A program made the translations under genes and the position numbers. A DNA stretch of 32,085 nucleotides from Symbiobacterium sp. (GTDB lineage Bacteria; Bacillota; Sulfobacillia; DUSP01; DYEP01). The notes beneath the pieces were generated by a model that worked only from the letters and a program-made list of their open reading frames with translations, made no database searches and was not told where the DNA came from. Positions 1-8,900 of the stretch are shown here, piece by piece. Numbering within the stretch: the first letter of the stretch is position 1; the number at the start of each line of letters is the position of its first letter. The DNA lies in NCBI GenBank assembly GCA_020725675.1, contig DYEP01000139.1:1-32085 (forward strand), written 5' to 3'.

Positions 1-364
1 AACGCTTCATATCAAAACATAATCCCTGCTACATGATTTGAAACTCGTCTCAAAACGGCCAATATTGCCTATGAACTGTCGAACGCGGGTAGAAGGAGGG
101 ATTCGGAAACGGTGGACGAAATACGTGGTGAAGGCTGCCTTGCTCGTCACCAGATACTACCGGCGTGCCCCTCGTCACAAAGGTTGCAGCACGCGTGAAG
201 TTCAAACTCCGATCTGATCCGTGGGGTTACGGGTACTTACAAACCTACATACTAGTTGTGGCCTCCCAATTTCTAGCCTTAGAGATTACTTGTTTTATCC
301 TCTTTGTTAAGATTCGCTGGAGTTCCTTCACGAGCTTGGTAATACCGCCCAGGTGGGGAGTCCG

Positions 365-1714
365 ATGACCTATCCATTTGCTGTGGTATATAATATGGAA
401 AAATTCTGGATGTTAGCAGCGGTGTTTGGGGCAGTCATCCTCAGCACCACGTTGGCGGTGTGTTTTTTCTGTAGTAGTTTGCCTGCAAATCGCAAATACA
501 CTCTACTTGCTCTTCAGATGCTAATCCTCGTTATTCAATGTGGTCAATTCCTTAGTTTGGCTGCGACCCCCGCGGAAATCGAGTTCTTTGTGCGCACGCA
601 GACTAGTGGTCTTTGCTTGCTGGGGTTGACTTATTTTCTCTATGGTTACGTCTCCGCTTTTCACCGTTACCCAACTCTTTCATTTTGTATAGCCATATCA
701 ATAATGCCTGTGGCAGCTGTAGCATTCGTTTGGAGCGACCAGTTGCATCATTTGTTTTATACCATTTACAATACGTTCTATTACCGATATGAGCAGTCTT
801 TCACACTAGTAATGATTTACAACTACTTGTTAGCCCTGGCCGGGTCGGCCCTACTTGGCACCAAAGCAAGAGGAAAGTGGAGTTTTCGTCAGTCTATACC
901 CGCATTTGGGGCGGTTATTTTTTTAATGGCTCTTGACACTTTTGAATTTGTTGGACCTCGACTTAGTATTTATGATCTTACGCCTGTGGGCCTTGCTGTT
1001 GCTCAAATTTCGTACCTCGTAGCAAGGCGGCCTATTTCAGGCTATCATAATGTCCTGCGAACGAGGATGAGTGCCTTGAATTGCATTGAACAGTCTGTGG
1101 TGATTACAGACCGCCAGAACAGAATACTTTATCATAATGAATCACCACTCAATGTCCAGATGAATTTGCGGGAAGGACAGGATTTTGTCGGCATTCCCTC
1201 AAGGGGTCTGGTATTTGAAGAGAAACTTGAGTCCGCGAGGGTCGGCGAACAAGTTGCGAATGGAGAATTTGCCTACGTTTTCACAGGCTCGATAACTCCA
1301 AGACATTATTCCTACTATGTACGTACGCTGGGAGCAAGAAAGGGGCAAGTGGCAGGGTTGCTTTACTCGTTCAGGGATGTGTCGGCATATAAGGAACTAA
1401 TCGAGGAACTGAATAGAAGACACCACGAGCTGGCTGCTGCGTCGGAGCGCCTGCAAGAGTACTCATCCATTGTCGAGAGATTGGCAGAGGAAGTGGAACG
1501 GGAAAGGGTAGTGCGCCAAGTCTATGATACAGTAGAGGAAGCTGTATCAAGAATAGTGGCTAATTTGCAGGAAATGGAGAGTGAGGAGGGACCGGAATTG
1601 ATGGAACACAGCATTGCGGAGTGCCTGGAGTTTGCCAGGAGTAGTATTCGAGAAATCCGCAGTTCAGTTTGTTCGTTGTCTGCGCCGAGCAGAGAAGAGG
1701 GGTACGGGCGATGA
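365..1714 (+). CDS. 7TM (histidine-kinase N-terminal-like) + PAS membrane protein with a degenerate dimerisation region and no HATPase domain
   Basis: ORF 353..1714; ATG at 365 preceded by AGGTGGGGAG. Hydrophobic 7TM region, PAS-like segment (NCIEQSVVITDRQNRILYHNE), then coiled-coil ERERVVRQVYDTVEEAV where a HisKA_3 H-box would be; ends without N/G boxes. Stop overlaps next start (ATGA). Confidence 0.8.
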   Translation: MTYPFAVVYNMEKFWMLAAVFGAVILSTTLAVCFFCSSLPANRKYTLLALQMLILVIQCGQFLSLAATPAEIEFFVRTQTSGLCLLGLTYFLYGYVSAFHRYPTLSFCIAISIMPVAAVAFVWSDQLHHLFYTIYNTFYYRYEQSFTLVMIYNYLLALAGSALLGTKARGKWSFRQSIPAFGAVIFLMALDTFEFVGPRLSIYDLTPVGLAVAQISYLVARRPISGYHNVLRTRMSALNCIEQSVVITDRQNRILYHNESPLNVQMNLREGQDFVGIPSRGLVFEEKLESARVGEQVANGEFAYVFTGSITPRHYSYYVRTLGARKGQVAGLLYSFRDVSAYKELIEELNRRHHELAAASERLQEYSSIVERLAEEVERERVVRQVYDTVEEAVSRIVANLQEMESEEGPELMEHSIAECLEFARSSIREIRSSVCSLSAPSREEGYGR

Positions 1715-2346
1715 TCCGTGTTCTAATAGCCGATGACCATGCGTTGCTATCAGAAAGCCTACAGTTTATGCTGCAGCAATACGGCGACATAGAAGTAGTT
1801 GGGATTGCAGCGGACGGCAGAGAAGCTGTAGATATGTGCATGGAACTTAAGCCAGATGTTGTGTTGCTAGACATAAAAATGCCAAACTGCGACGGCCTCC
1901 TAGCCACGGAAATAGTCAAAGCCTCCTGTCCCCAAATGAAGGTAATCATTTTAACTACTTTCGAAGAAAGAGAAAACATATCAGCTGCGATACAGAAAGG
2001 CGCAGACGGCTATATCTTAAAGGGGGTAACCCCTGGCGCACTGGTACTAGCCATAAAATGTGTGGTCGCAGGTTTTTGTGTATTCAATACAAGTGTGAGG
2101 GATATCCTTCGGGCAGAAATGGCCAATCCGCCTCGACAGGAAACAGAACCGAAAAGCGTTTTTAAACCCGAGGATATCAGGATTATTGAGCTGATTTCAG
2201 ATGGCAGAAACAACAAAGAAATTGCCGAGATCATGAATTATTCGGAGGGAACGATCAAGAATAGGATTTCCAGAATGTTAGAGATGATTGGGGCCAAAGA
2301 CCGTACACAACTGGTATTATACGCCTTGAAGAATAGCCTTCTTTAG
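1711..2346 (+). CDS. NarL/LuxR-family response regulator
   Basis: Receiver domain (IRVLIADDHALL, VVLLDIKMP, LKG) plus C-terminal LuxR-type HTH (IIELISDGRNNKEIAEIMNYSEGTIKNRISRMLEMIGAKDRTQLV). ATG at 1711 overlaps the upstream stop. Confidence 0.93.
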   Translation: MIRVLIADDHALLSESLQFMLQQYGDIEVVGIAADGREAVDMCMELKPDVVLLDIKMPNCDGLLATEIVKASCPQMKVIILTTFEERENISAAIQKGADGYILKGVTPGALVLAIKCVVAGFCVFNTSVRDILRAEMANPPRQETEPKSVFKPEDIRIIELISDGRNNKEIAEIMNYSEGTIKNRISRMLEMIGAKDRTQLVLYALKNSLL

Positions 2347-2368
2347 TTTGTCAGGGGTGACAGTGTCA

Positions 2369-4105
2369 ATGGTCTTTGATACTGAGTGGCTTTATGACAT
2401 CTTCTTTCTTGAAGCGTGGCACCTGTTTTCCATTGTCCTGGGCACCTTTTTTTTCGGTTGGATATGCTTGCAGGCGAGACGAACAGCACTTCTGTACCAT
2501 TATTTGGCGGTGCAGGGAATCATTCTAGTTTGGCTGGCCTGCAAGGTTTTCAAGACGCTGGCACCTACTGCGGAACTAAAATGGATTTTTATTGTTGCTC
2601 AGTACTTGGCGGTTTGCTTTGTGGGCAGCGCTCTCTTGTTTTTCGGATATGTTTATGCGCGAGGAAAACCCTTGCCCAAAAAGCTGTACTTTCTTTTGAA
2701 CATCCCGCCGACTTTCTTCTTTATAGTAGTGGCGACTAACCCAAAACACCACCTTTTCTACTCTTCCTATGACTTCTTAGGGGATACCTTTGGTCCACTT
2801 TTCTATCTTTATACCATTGTAACCTATGCATATATGGCTGTGGGAATCTTTTTCTGCGCTTCCAGATTTAGAAAAGAGCAGGGCGGAAACAACATCCAAG
2901 CCCGACTATTGACCTTGGGTATCATCATACCTTTGATTTTCAATGCCTTATATGTCTGCGATCTTATTGACCCTCGCTTTGATCTCACTCCCGTAAGTTG
3001 TAACCTGTCCTTGGTCATCTTAGCTTATGCTATCTATAAGCATCGTTTCCTGGACATTGTCCCCCAGGGTATCGCGGTAGCTCTTGACAATTTGCAAGAA
3101 GGTGTGTTGGTGGTCAACAACAGAGGGCAGGTTCTGGACAACAATAGGGCTTTGGCCTGCCTGTTGGGGATTGAAGATGACGTAATTACTTTGCGGAGTG
3201 TGGACGAGGCTGACGAATCCCTTGCCAAGATATGTGGTGAGGAAAAAGTGATAACAAGATTGGTGGAAGACGCGCGTGCTGAAATCGGGATTCAGATTAG
3301 GGAGATTGTTCTTTCTGGTCAGCTAATCAAAAGTTTAACTGTGCAGGCGAAGACTTGGCAGACCGATGGGAGGAAAGAAGGATACGTAATTATGTTATAT
3401 GATAACAGCCGCTACCGGGAGCTAATAACGGAACTGGAGGATCGGAACAGCGAATTGGACTTATTAAACAGAAGGCTTCAAGAGCACGCCGAGAATCTTA
3501 AACGCCTTGCAATAATGAGGGAAAGGAATAGGCTTGCCCGAGAGATCCACGATGTTATGGGACACTCTTTGGTCTTGCTTTTGAATATTCTAGAGACTAG
3601 TAAGTTGCTGCTGGCTACCGATCCCTATATGGCAAGGCAAAAAGCACGAGAGGCGTTGAATTATGCCAAAACAGGTCTTCGAGAACTGAAGAGCGCTCTT
3701 CGGGAAGACAACAAGAGACAAGATAAGGCTATTGAGGAGTTGCTGGCAGATCTGGAGAAACTCGCTGACAGGTACAGAGTAGCCGGGATGAACGTGGATT
3801 TGACAGTCAAAGGACACCGGCGATCCCTGGATTTTCCCTTGTATCATACAGTGTTCCGACTTTGTCAGGAGGGACTGACCAACGCTTTACGCCACGGTAA
3901 GGCTGAGGAGGCGAGCATCTTTATCAGATTCAGCCCTGGCGAGACAGAGGTATTCATCCTCGACAACGGTAAGGGATGCCAGGTCATAAAGAAGGGCAAC
4001 GGACTAACCGGGATGGAGGAAAGAGTTAGCCGGCTAAATGGGATGCTGAGGTACGGGTCCAGCGAAGAAGGAGGTTTTGTTGTACATGCCCGTGTGCCGC
4101 GTTAA
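2369..4105 (+). CDS. 7TM-PAS sensor histidine kinase (HisKA_3/DesK-NarX-type)
   Basis: ATG 2369 preceded by AGGGGTGA. 7TM N-terminus, PAS (ALDNLQEGVLVVNNRGQVLDNN), H-box REIHDVMGHSL, N-box CQEGLTNALRHG, G-box DNGKG...GNGLTGMEERV. Confidence 0.92.
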   Translation: MVFDTEWLYDIFFLEAWHLFSIVLGTFFFGWICLQARRTALLYHYLAVQGIILVWLACKVFKTLAPTAELKWIFIVAQYLAVCFVGSALLFFGYVYARGKPLPKKLYFLLNIPPTFFFIVVATNPKHHLFYSSYDFLGDTFGPLFYLYTIVTYAYMAVGIFFCASRFRKEQGGNNIQARLLTLGIIIPLIFNALYVCDLIDPRFDLTPVSCNLSLVILAYAIYKHRFLDIVPQGIAVALDNLQEGVLVVNNRGQVLDNNRALACLLGIEDDVITLRSVDEADESLAKICGEEKVITRLVEDARAEIGIQIREIVLSGQLIKSLTVQAKTWQTDGRKEGYVIMLYDNSRYRELITELEDRNSELDLLNRRLQEHAENLKRLAIMRERNRLAREIHDVMGHSLVLLLNILETSKLLLATDPYMARQKAREALNYAKTGLRELKSALREDNKRQDKAIEELLADLEKLADRYRVAGMNVDLTVKGHRRSLDFPLYHTVFRLCQEGLTNALRHGKAEEASIFIRFSPGETEVFILDNGKGCQVIKKGNGLTGMEERVSRLNGMLRYGSSEEGGFVVHARVPR

Positions 4106-4136
4106 GAGCATAACCAATAGTCACTTACGGACTAGC

Positions 4137-4164
4137 CACGAGTCACTGCATTCAGTGACTCGTG
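4137..4164 (+). terminator. Perfect 12-bp inverted repeat hairpin (CACGAGTCACTG-CATT-CAGTGACTCGTG)
   Basis: Arms 4137-4148 and 4153-4164 are exact reverse complements with a 4-nt loop; located just 3' of the histidine kinase stop; only a short T-rich tail (TTAATT) follows. Confidence 0.6.
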
Positions 4165-4264
4165 TTAATTGTGGGGACGAAGATATCTCAAATAGAATAA
4201 AGACACAAGGCCGTTTTCAAAGCAAAGCGGTTTGTACTAACTAGATAAGAAAGGCTGGTCAAGC

Positions 4265-4735
4265 ATGAAAAAGAGGTTCGCTTTTTGGATCACTATGTTC
4301 ATGGTTATTGGGCTCGTTTTTTTATGTGCAGTAGGATGCGCTAAGAACACGGATACGGTTACAGTCAAACCAGGGGAGACGACTATCAAATACACTACTG
4401 ATGTCCGGAAAGGAGTAGAGTTGCCGGCTGGCTACCCCAATGACATCTTTCCGGTATACAAAGACGCCTGGGTCATGAGCGCGGTAGCTCTTGACAAGTC
4501 TTATACGCTGGTTTGTTACAGCAAAGACAGCGTTCAGGATGTTGGCGCGTTCTACGAGGAAGTGCTTAAGAACTCCCAGATTATTGCACAAACGGTCGAG
4601 GCAGACGAGTATACCGTTATGGGAACGAAGGGCGGGTATACCTACACTGTTTGCGTAACTAAGAATATGGAACAGGACAAGGAACTCAAAGAGTTTCCCA
4701 CAGTGCTGGCTATAAATCTGGTGCCGGCGCCCTAA
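4265..4735 (+). CDS. Small putative lipoprotein of unknown function
   Basis: MKKRFAFWITMFMVIGLVFLCAVGC: signal peptide with lipobox-like AVGC; 156 aa. Confidence 0.75.
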   Translation: MKKRFAFWITMFMVIGLVFLCAVGCAKNTDTVTVKPGETTIKYTTDVRKGVELPAGYPNDIFPVYKDAWVMSAVALDKSYTLVCYSKDSVQDVGAFYEEVLKNSQIIAQTVEADEYTVMGTKGGYTYTVCVTKNMEQDKELKEFPTVLAINLVPAP

Positions 4736-4815
4736 TGCTAGCTGAAGGGCATCAAAGACCGGGCGAAGTGGCTGGGTATACCTCGGAAAGTGAAATCTAA
4801 GGGAGTGATTTTTGC

Positions 4816-7800
4816 ATGTTCAGGTCTTCTTCAAACAGAAGGCTGCTCGTGTTGTTCCTCTTGCCGGTTCTCGTAATAACTTGGATGATGACCAGTTCTT
4901 TAGCCCATGCCTTTGTTATAACTGACCTGGGAACCCTAAGCCTTATTAATAGCAACCTGATTCAAACAATTGGCCCACCAAGCCTTCCCAGCATCTCCCA
5001 GGAGGCCAGGTTAAGAGGTCTTCAACCGGCGTCACTGAAAAACGTTCACTTAAGATTGAAACCGGGTGTGAAATGGTTGACCGAAGCACAGGCGCAGGTT
5101 ATAAAGAACCACGCTAGCGCTGGCAAGATAAGTTCACATCTGTTACCCACTGTTGAGCCGGGCAAGATCTATATCGACCCGTTTTCCCTTGTAGCCTTGG
5201 AGTTTGTCAGGGGCGAGGGAGGTATCTTATACATCTTATTGGCTGACGATGATGCTCTTGTGGAAGAGATCTCCATCCCTGAACAGACAGTATTTCTCAA
5301 CGAGGCGAATATCACATACCTAACTCAAGGGATCAACATTACCTCGTATAAGATGAAATCAGGGACTACGGAGAGGGCTGGATTCAATCTATATTTCGAC
5401 GAAAGACAGACGCTACCAGGATATGATCAGGAGGGCAAACGCATAGAGGTTGCTCTGAAGGGAAGCCTCAACGTAGATTCCCCTGCCGTGGAGGTCAAGT
5501 ACACTGAAGACAATGGTTATAAGTTCATTTTCTATGCGTCCCAGAGGGCGGAAGTGCAAGCAGAGCTACTCGCCCAAGTAAAGAAAGAAGTCAAAATCCC
5601 GTTGTATGACTTTACTGTTCCTGCAGAAGGCTGCAAAGTCACGGTGGGATTTTTCCTTGTCTTAGGCGTTGATGGCAGAATCACGCTGGAATTTGCTGTA
5701 AGACAGAGCCTTTCTGTCAGGGCGGGATTGCAGGGCAACACCTCATGTTACCTGCCTACAAGCTTTAATGCGGTAAAGGAAGTAAACTTTGACTTTGTAC
5801 CTGAGCAACTGTCTCTTGCTGCGGACGTAAAGGGAGAGATGAGCCTGCTTGCTGAGGTGGCCTTTGACATTCTGGGCAAGGGCAAGGTCATCTTGGACAA
5901 CAAAATTGGTATTCTTGTAGAAGGTAAAGCTGGCGTCCAGGGCGGAAGCGGCGATTACTTGAGCATCAAAGGTGATGGCTTTGTAAGAATTGATGGCAAG
6001 GTAAAGATCAAGTCTTTTGATAAGAGCAAGACAATCTATGAGTACAAATATCCCATTTTCAATTATGTCAAAGCCCGCTCGAGCTCCTACAGTATTGATG
6101 TTGCAGAAGCTTGCGCCTATCGGGATATTATCCAGGGGAGCATTGTCGAAAAAGGGACTGGAAAACCGTACGCCAACCAGCAAATCTTACTGAAGGTGAC
6201 CAGCGCTTCCGGAGTGGAAAAGAATCTAACTGCTACCACGGACAGCTCTGGGTCTTTCAGCAGGTCATACGATCTAAAAAAGGGTGACCAAGTCAGGGTA
6301 AAGATTCCCGGGAGCGCCGATTTGTGGTCCTATCCCCGCGAAGCAAGCTTTCCATATGACTACGTAGTTATAGAAGCTGCCGATTATCTTTCAAACACTG
6401 TGAAGGGGTATGTGAGCGGTTTTAGCCAGGGGGCGCCCCGATATACGGGTGCCGTTTCGGTGTTTATCCAGCGGAGCAATAATATTCCTCTGCATCACCA
6501 AGAGGCCATTTCGCTTCCCATTGAATATACCATTAAGTTGCAGGCACAAAGCACAGCAGGCACTTTTCAGTTACAGGGAGTTGATCTGCGTCCCTTTGAC
6601 CGGGTGTACGCGGTAGTTGATAGCGAGGGCTTTACAATCACAAGCTCTGTAGTTGAATCAGAAGGCCTAATTGTGTCTGTTGCAGGAGGTTACCTGCAGG
6701 AAGCTCAGCGCCTGAGTTCTTTGAACAGTACAGTACTCTTAGGTAACCCGGGGACAGTACCTTATGACGGGGAAGCTATTCTTAAGGTAGCGACCATGTA
6801 TCCACACAGCAGCGCTCCGGAAAATTCGCTAAAGTCCAAGGAATGGCGACTGCGGTTTGCACCCGTACCGGGCAAGGGGTACTCTATCGCAAGCACAGGC
6901 CCATGGGAATTGGATCTGCACAGCCTGGTGAGCCTGATCTCATCTCCGTTGGACAGGTTTCGGAGTTCGTTGCAAGGAGGCCGTTCGGTAGACTACCATA
7001 TATTTGAATCACTAAAACTCTTTGTTGAAGGCAAGAAGGTGGAGTACTTCAACGAAGCTAAAACATGCGAGCAAGAGAGGATCAGAGGGCTCATCGAGAG
7101 AGTTGAAAAGACTGGCCTGATAGGCTCCGTTCCAGTTGGTTATTATCTGAGAACGCTGGAAACGATTGCGTTGACGGGGCAGTCGCAGACGGAAAGCCCT
7201 GTTGATACCAGGACTATTTCCACCAGCAACTGCGCTGCCAATGTAACAGTCAAGTACTATCCTTCGGCTTCAGCTTCTACCCCTACCTATAGCCGTAATA
7301 TCAAGTTTGCCATTCTCAACAGCCAACAAAGGGTTGAGGGTGCTGTACGCGATCCTATCATTATGTGGGATAAGGCAGCTGGTACCAAGGTGGTGGAGTA
7401 CCAGGAGTTCCCCAGGAAAGAAAGCCTTCGGTACGATTTAGATGACTATATTCCCGAATTACACAATCTGCCCTTAGTATTGAAGGGGACGGAACAGGTC
7501 AACGGTATTTCCTGCCAGGTCTGGGAAAAGAGTAGAAAGATTGACCCCATAATGGACATTTACGTCAAGGTACAGCTGTTCATCGCTCCGGGAAGCAATT
7601 TGCCCTTGAAAGTCATATTCTATGACGGTTATTATCAGAGAGTAGAACTGCTCTTTACCAACTGGCAAAAGGCTTCAGCAGCAGGCGGCAGCCTATTTGC
7701 GCCTCCTTTTGGCGAGATCAGGTTGCCTATGATAAATCTTGAGCTTCCCACTTCCGCGCATGAGGAGTCTGCGGAGTCCACAACGGACGATTCCGACGAT

Positions 7801-8205
7801 AGTACCGCCGGCAGTAACACGATCATTACCCTCACCATTGGTGATCCATTCATGACAATAAACGGTACCAGAGTAGAGATCGATCCCGGCAGAGGAACTG
7901 TACCGCTGATTAGAGACGGGCGGACGATCCTGCCCATAAGGGCCGTAGTGGAAGCGTTAGGGTGCAGCATAACCTGGAAGGGTGACGAGAGAAAAGTCAC
8001 AATCGTCGGCAGGGGCACTGTGATTGAGATGTGGGTGGATAGTCTAAATATGGTGGTAAACGGGGCGGCTGTTACGAATGATGTGCCACCGATAATCATA
8101 GCGGACCGGACATACGTTCCTGTAAGGTTTGTGGTTGAAAACCTGAATTGTGATATCGACTGGGATCAAACTACACGTACGGTAACCATTTCGAGCAGGG
8201 AATAA
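4816..8205 (+). CDS. Large secreted protein with C-terminal copper amine oxidase N-terminal-like (stalk) domain
   Basis: Signal peptide (RRLLVLFLLPVLVITWMMTSSLAHAF); C-terminus IDPGRGTVPLIRDGRTILPIRAVVEALGCSITWKGDERKVTI...ADRTYVPVRFVVENLNCDIDWDQTTRTVTI typical of the Cu_amine_oxidN1 family; internal carboxypeptidase-regulatory-like beta domain (GSIVEKGTGKPYANQQILLKV...TDSSGSFSRSYDL). RBS AAGGGAGTG. Confidence 0.85.
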   Translation: MFRSSSNRRLLVLFLLPVLVITWMMTSSLAHAFVITDLGTLSLINSNLIQTIGPPSLPSISQEARLRGLQPASLKNVHLRLKPGVKWLTEAQAQVIKNHASAGKISSHLLPTVEPGKIYIDPFSLVALEFVRGEGGILYILLADDDALVEEISIPEQTVFLNEANITYLTQGINITSYKMKSGTTERAGFNLYFDERQTLPGYDQEGKRIEVALKGSLNVDSPAVEVKYTEDNGYKFIFYASQRAEVQAELLAQVKKEVKIPLYDFTVPAEGCKVTVGFFLVLGVDGRITLEFAVRQSLSVRAGLQGNTSCYLPTSFNAVKEVNFDFVPEQLSLAADVKGEMSLLAEVAFDILGKGKVILDNKIGILVEGKAGVQGGSGDYLSIKGDGFVRIDGKVKIKSFDKSKTIYEYKYPIFNYVKARSSSYSIDVAEACAYRDIIQGSIVEKGTGKPYANQQILLKVTSASGVEKNLTATTDSSGSFSRSYDLKKGDQVRVKIPGSADLWSYPREASFPYDYVVIEAADYLSNTVKGYVSGFSQGAPRYTGAVSVFIQRSNNIPLHHQEAISLPIEYTIKLQAQSTAGTFQLQGVDLRPFDRVYAVVDSEGFTITSSVVESEGLIVSVAGGYLQEAQRLSSLNSTVLLGNPGTVPYDGEAILKVATMYPHSSAPENSLKSKEWRLRFAPVPGKGYSIASTGPWELDLHSLVSLISSPLDRFRSSLQGGRSVDYHIFESLKLFVEGKKVEYFNEAKTCEQERIRGLIERVEKTGLIGSVPVGYYLRTLETIALTGQSQTESPVDTRTISTSNCAANVTVKYYPSASASTPTYSRNIKFAILNSQQRVEGAVRDPIIMWDKAAGTKVVEYQEFPRKESLRYDLDDYIPELHNLPLVLKGTEQVNGISCQVWEKSRKIDPIMDIYVKVQLFIAPGSNLPLKVIFYDGYYQRVELLFTNWQKASAAGGSLFAPPFGEIRLPMINLELPTSAHEESAESTTDDSDDSTAGSNTIITLTIGDPFMTINGTRVEIDPGRGTVPLIRDGRTILPIRAVVEALGCSITWKGDERKVTIVGRGTVIEMWVDSLNMVVNGAAVTNDVPPIIIADRTYVPVRFVVENLNCDIDWDQTTRTVTISSRE

Positions 8206-8220
8206 AGGGCGTGAAGGCTA

Positions 8221-8323
8221 GGGAGCGTCCCTTCGCATGCAGCGTGCGCCACAGGGTCGGCCGACTTGGTACCAGGGACCAAGCGGACCCTGAAACTAAG
8301 CGCACCATAGCGGGGACGCTCCT
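8221..8323. other. Long nested imperfect palindrome (four co-axial helices); REP-like or structured 3'UTR element
   Basis: Nested complementary arms: GGAGCGTCCC (8222-8231)/GGGACGCTCC (8313-8322); GTGCGC (8244-8249)/GCGCAC (8300-8305); CAGGGTC (8252-8258)/GACCCTG (8286-8292); CTTGGT (8265-8270)/ACCAAG (8278-8283). Confidence 0.75.
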
Positions 8324-8730
8324 CTTCCATCTGTCTTAAATGTGCAGTTGGTATATCTTACGTCTTTGACAGACCCTGAAGACTGAGAGGCATTGTCTGC
8401 TGGCTTAGTAATCCCCATCATGTGAGTCTGATTCTCCACCAAGGTGTTACAGTATTTCATTGCTTATTTCTCACTTGCTTATGCTAACTGCCTCGGAATT
8501 CTTGCCAAGAGTTTGTGACACTATTTGACACAGAATTGCAAAATGTGTCTTTTTTTGTAGAAGACATCCTTCCGATGATGTATAATAGTTCACAAGTGGC
8601 AAGTTTTGCTATGTGCCGTATTGGCATAAGGCATAAATCGAGAAACCCAGAAAGGCAGGGATTGATAGAGGCGGATTGGCGGGTGGAAGATCCTTGGTTG
8701 CCCGCCAGGTACAATGTTTGGTTTTAAGAC

Positions 8731-8806
8731 GTTGTCCGGGGCAAACCTGCCGAAAGGCAGGGACGCGAAGCCATGGATCTAAGGCGTCAGCTAGGATTGC
8801 CAGGCT
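8731..8806 (+). ncRNA. Cyclic-di-GMP-I (GEMM-I) riboswitch aptamer
   Basis: GGGGCAAACCTGCCGAAAGGCAGGGACGCGAAGCCATGGATCTAAGGCGTCAGCTAGGATTGCCAGGCTAC matches the GEMM-I core GCAAACC-(stem)GAAA(stem)-GGGACGCAAAGCC..GGNCTAA..GCCAGG; perfect 6-bp P2 (8746-8751/8756-8761) with GAAA tetraloop. Confidence 0.9.
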
Positions 8807-8843
8807 ACAGGCATAAGACAATGCCTGTCAGCCTTTTCTTTTT
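8803..8843 (+). terminator. Rho-independent terminator forming the riboswitch expression platform
   Basis: GGCT-ACAGGCAT-AAGACA-ATGCCTGT-(C)-AGCC followed by TTTTCTTTTT; its 5' arm overlaps the 3' end of the aptamer. Confidence 0.88.
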
Positions 8844-8900
8844 ATGTTGTTTACCCAAGCAATAGAGCAGATAGGTTTCATGTGAGGTGATTGAACCGGT

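Noticed and set aside
77-83. TGTCGAA, a Spo0A-box-like heptamer
   Set aside because: A 7-mer is expected by chance several times in 32 kb and there is no supporting promoter architecture.
165-368. 67-aa plus-strand ORF before the first sensor gene
   Set aside because: No RBS or family signal, overlaps the start/RBS of the supported gene; likely chance.
8581-8586. TATAAT as promoter -10 for the riboswitch transcript
   Set aside because: No convincing -35 at 16-18 bp spacing; position is plausible but not supported enough to call.
8484-8821. Three short ORFs (8484..8714 -, 8515..8727 +, 8609..8821 -)
   Set aside because: They lie across the riboswitch leader/aptamer region and have no recognisable protein features.
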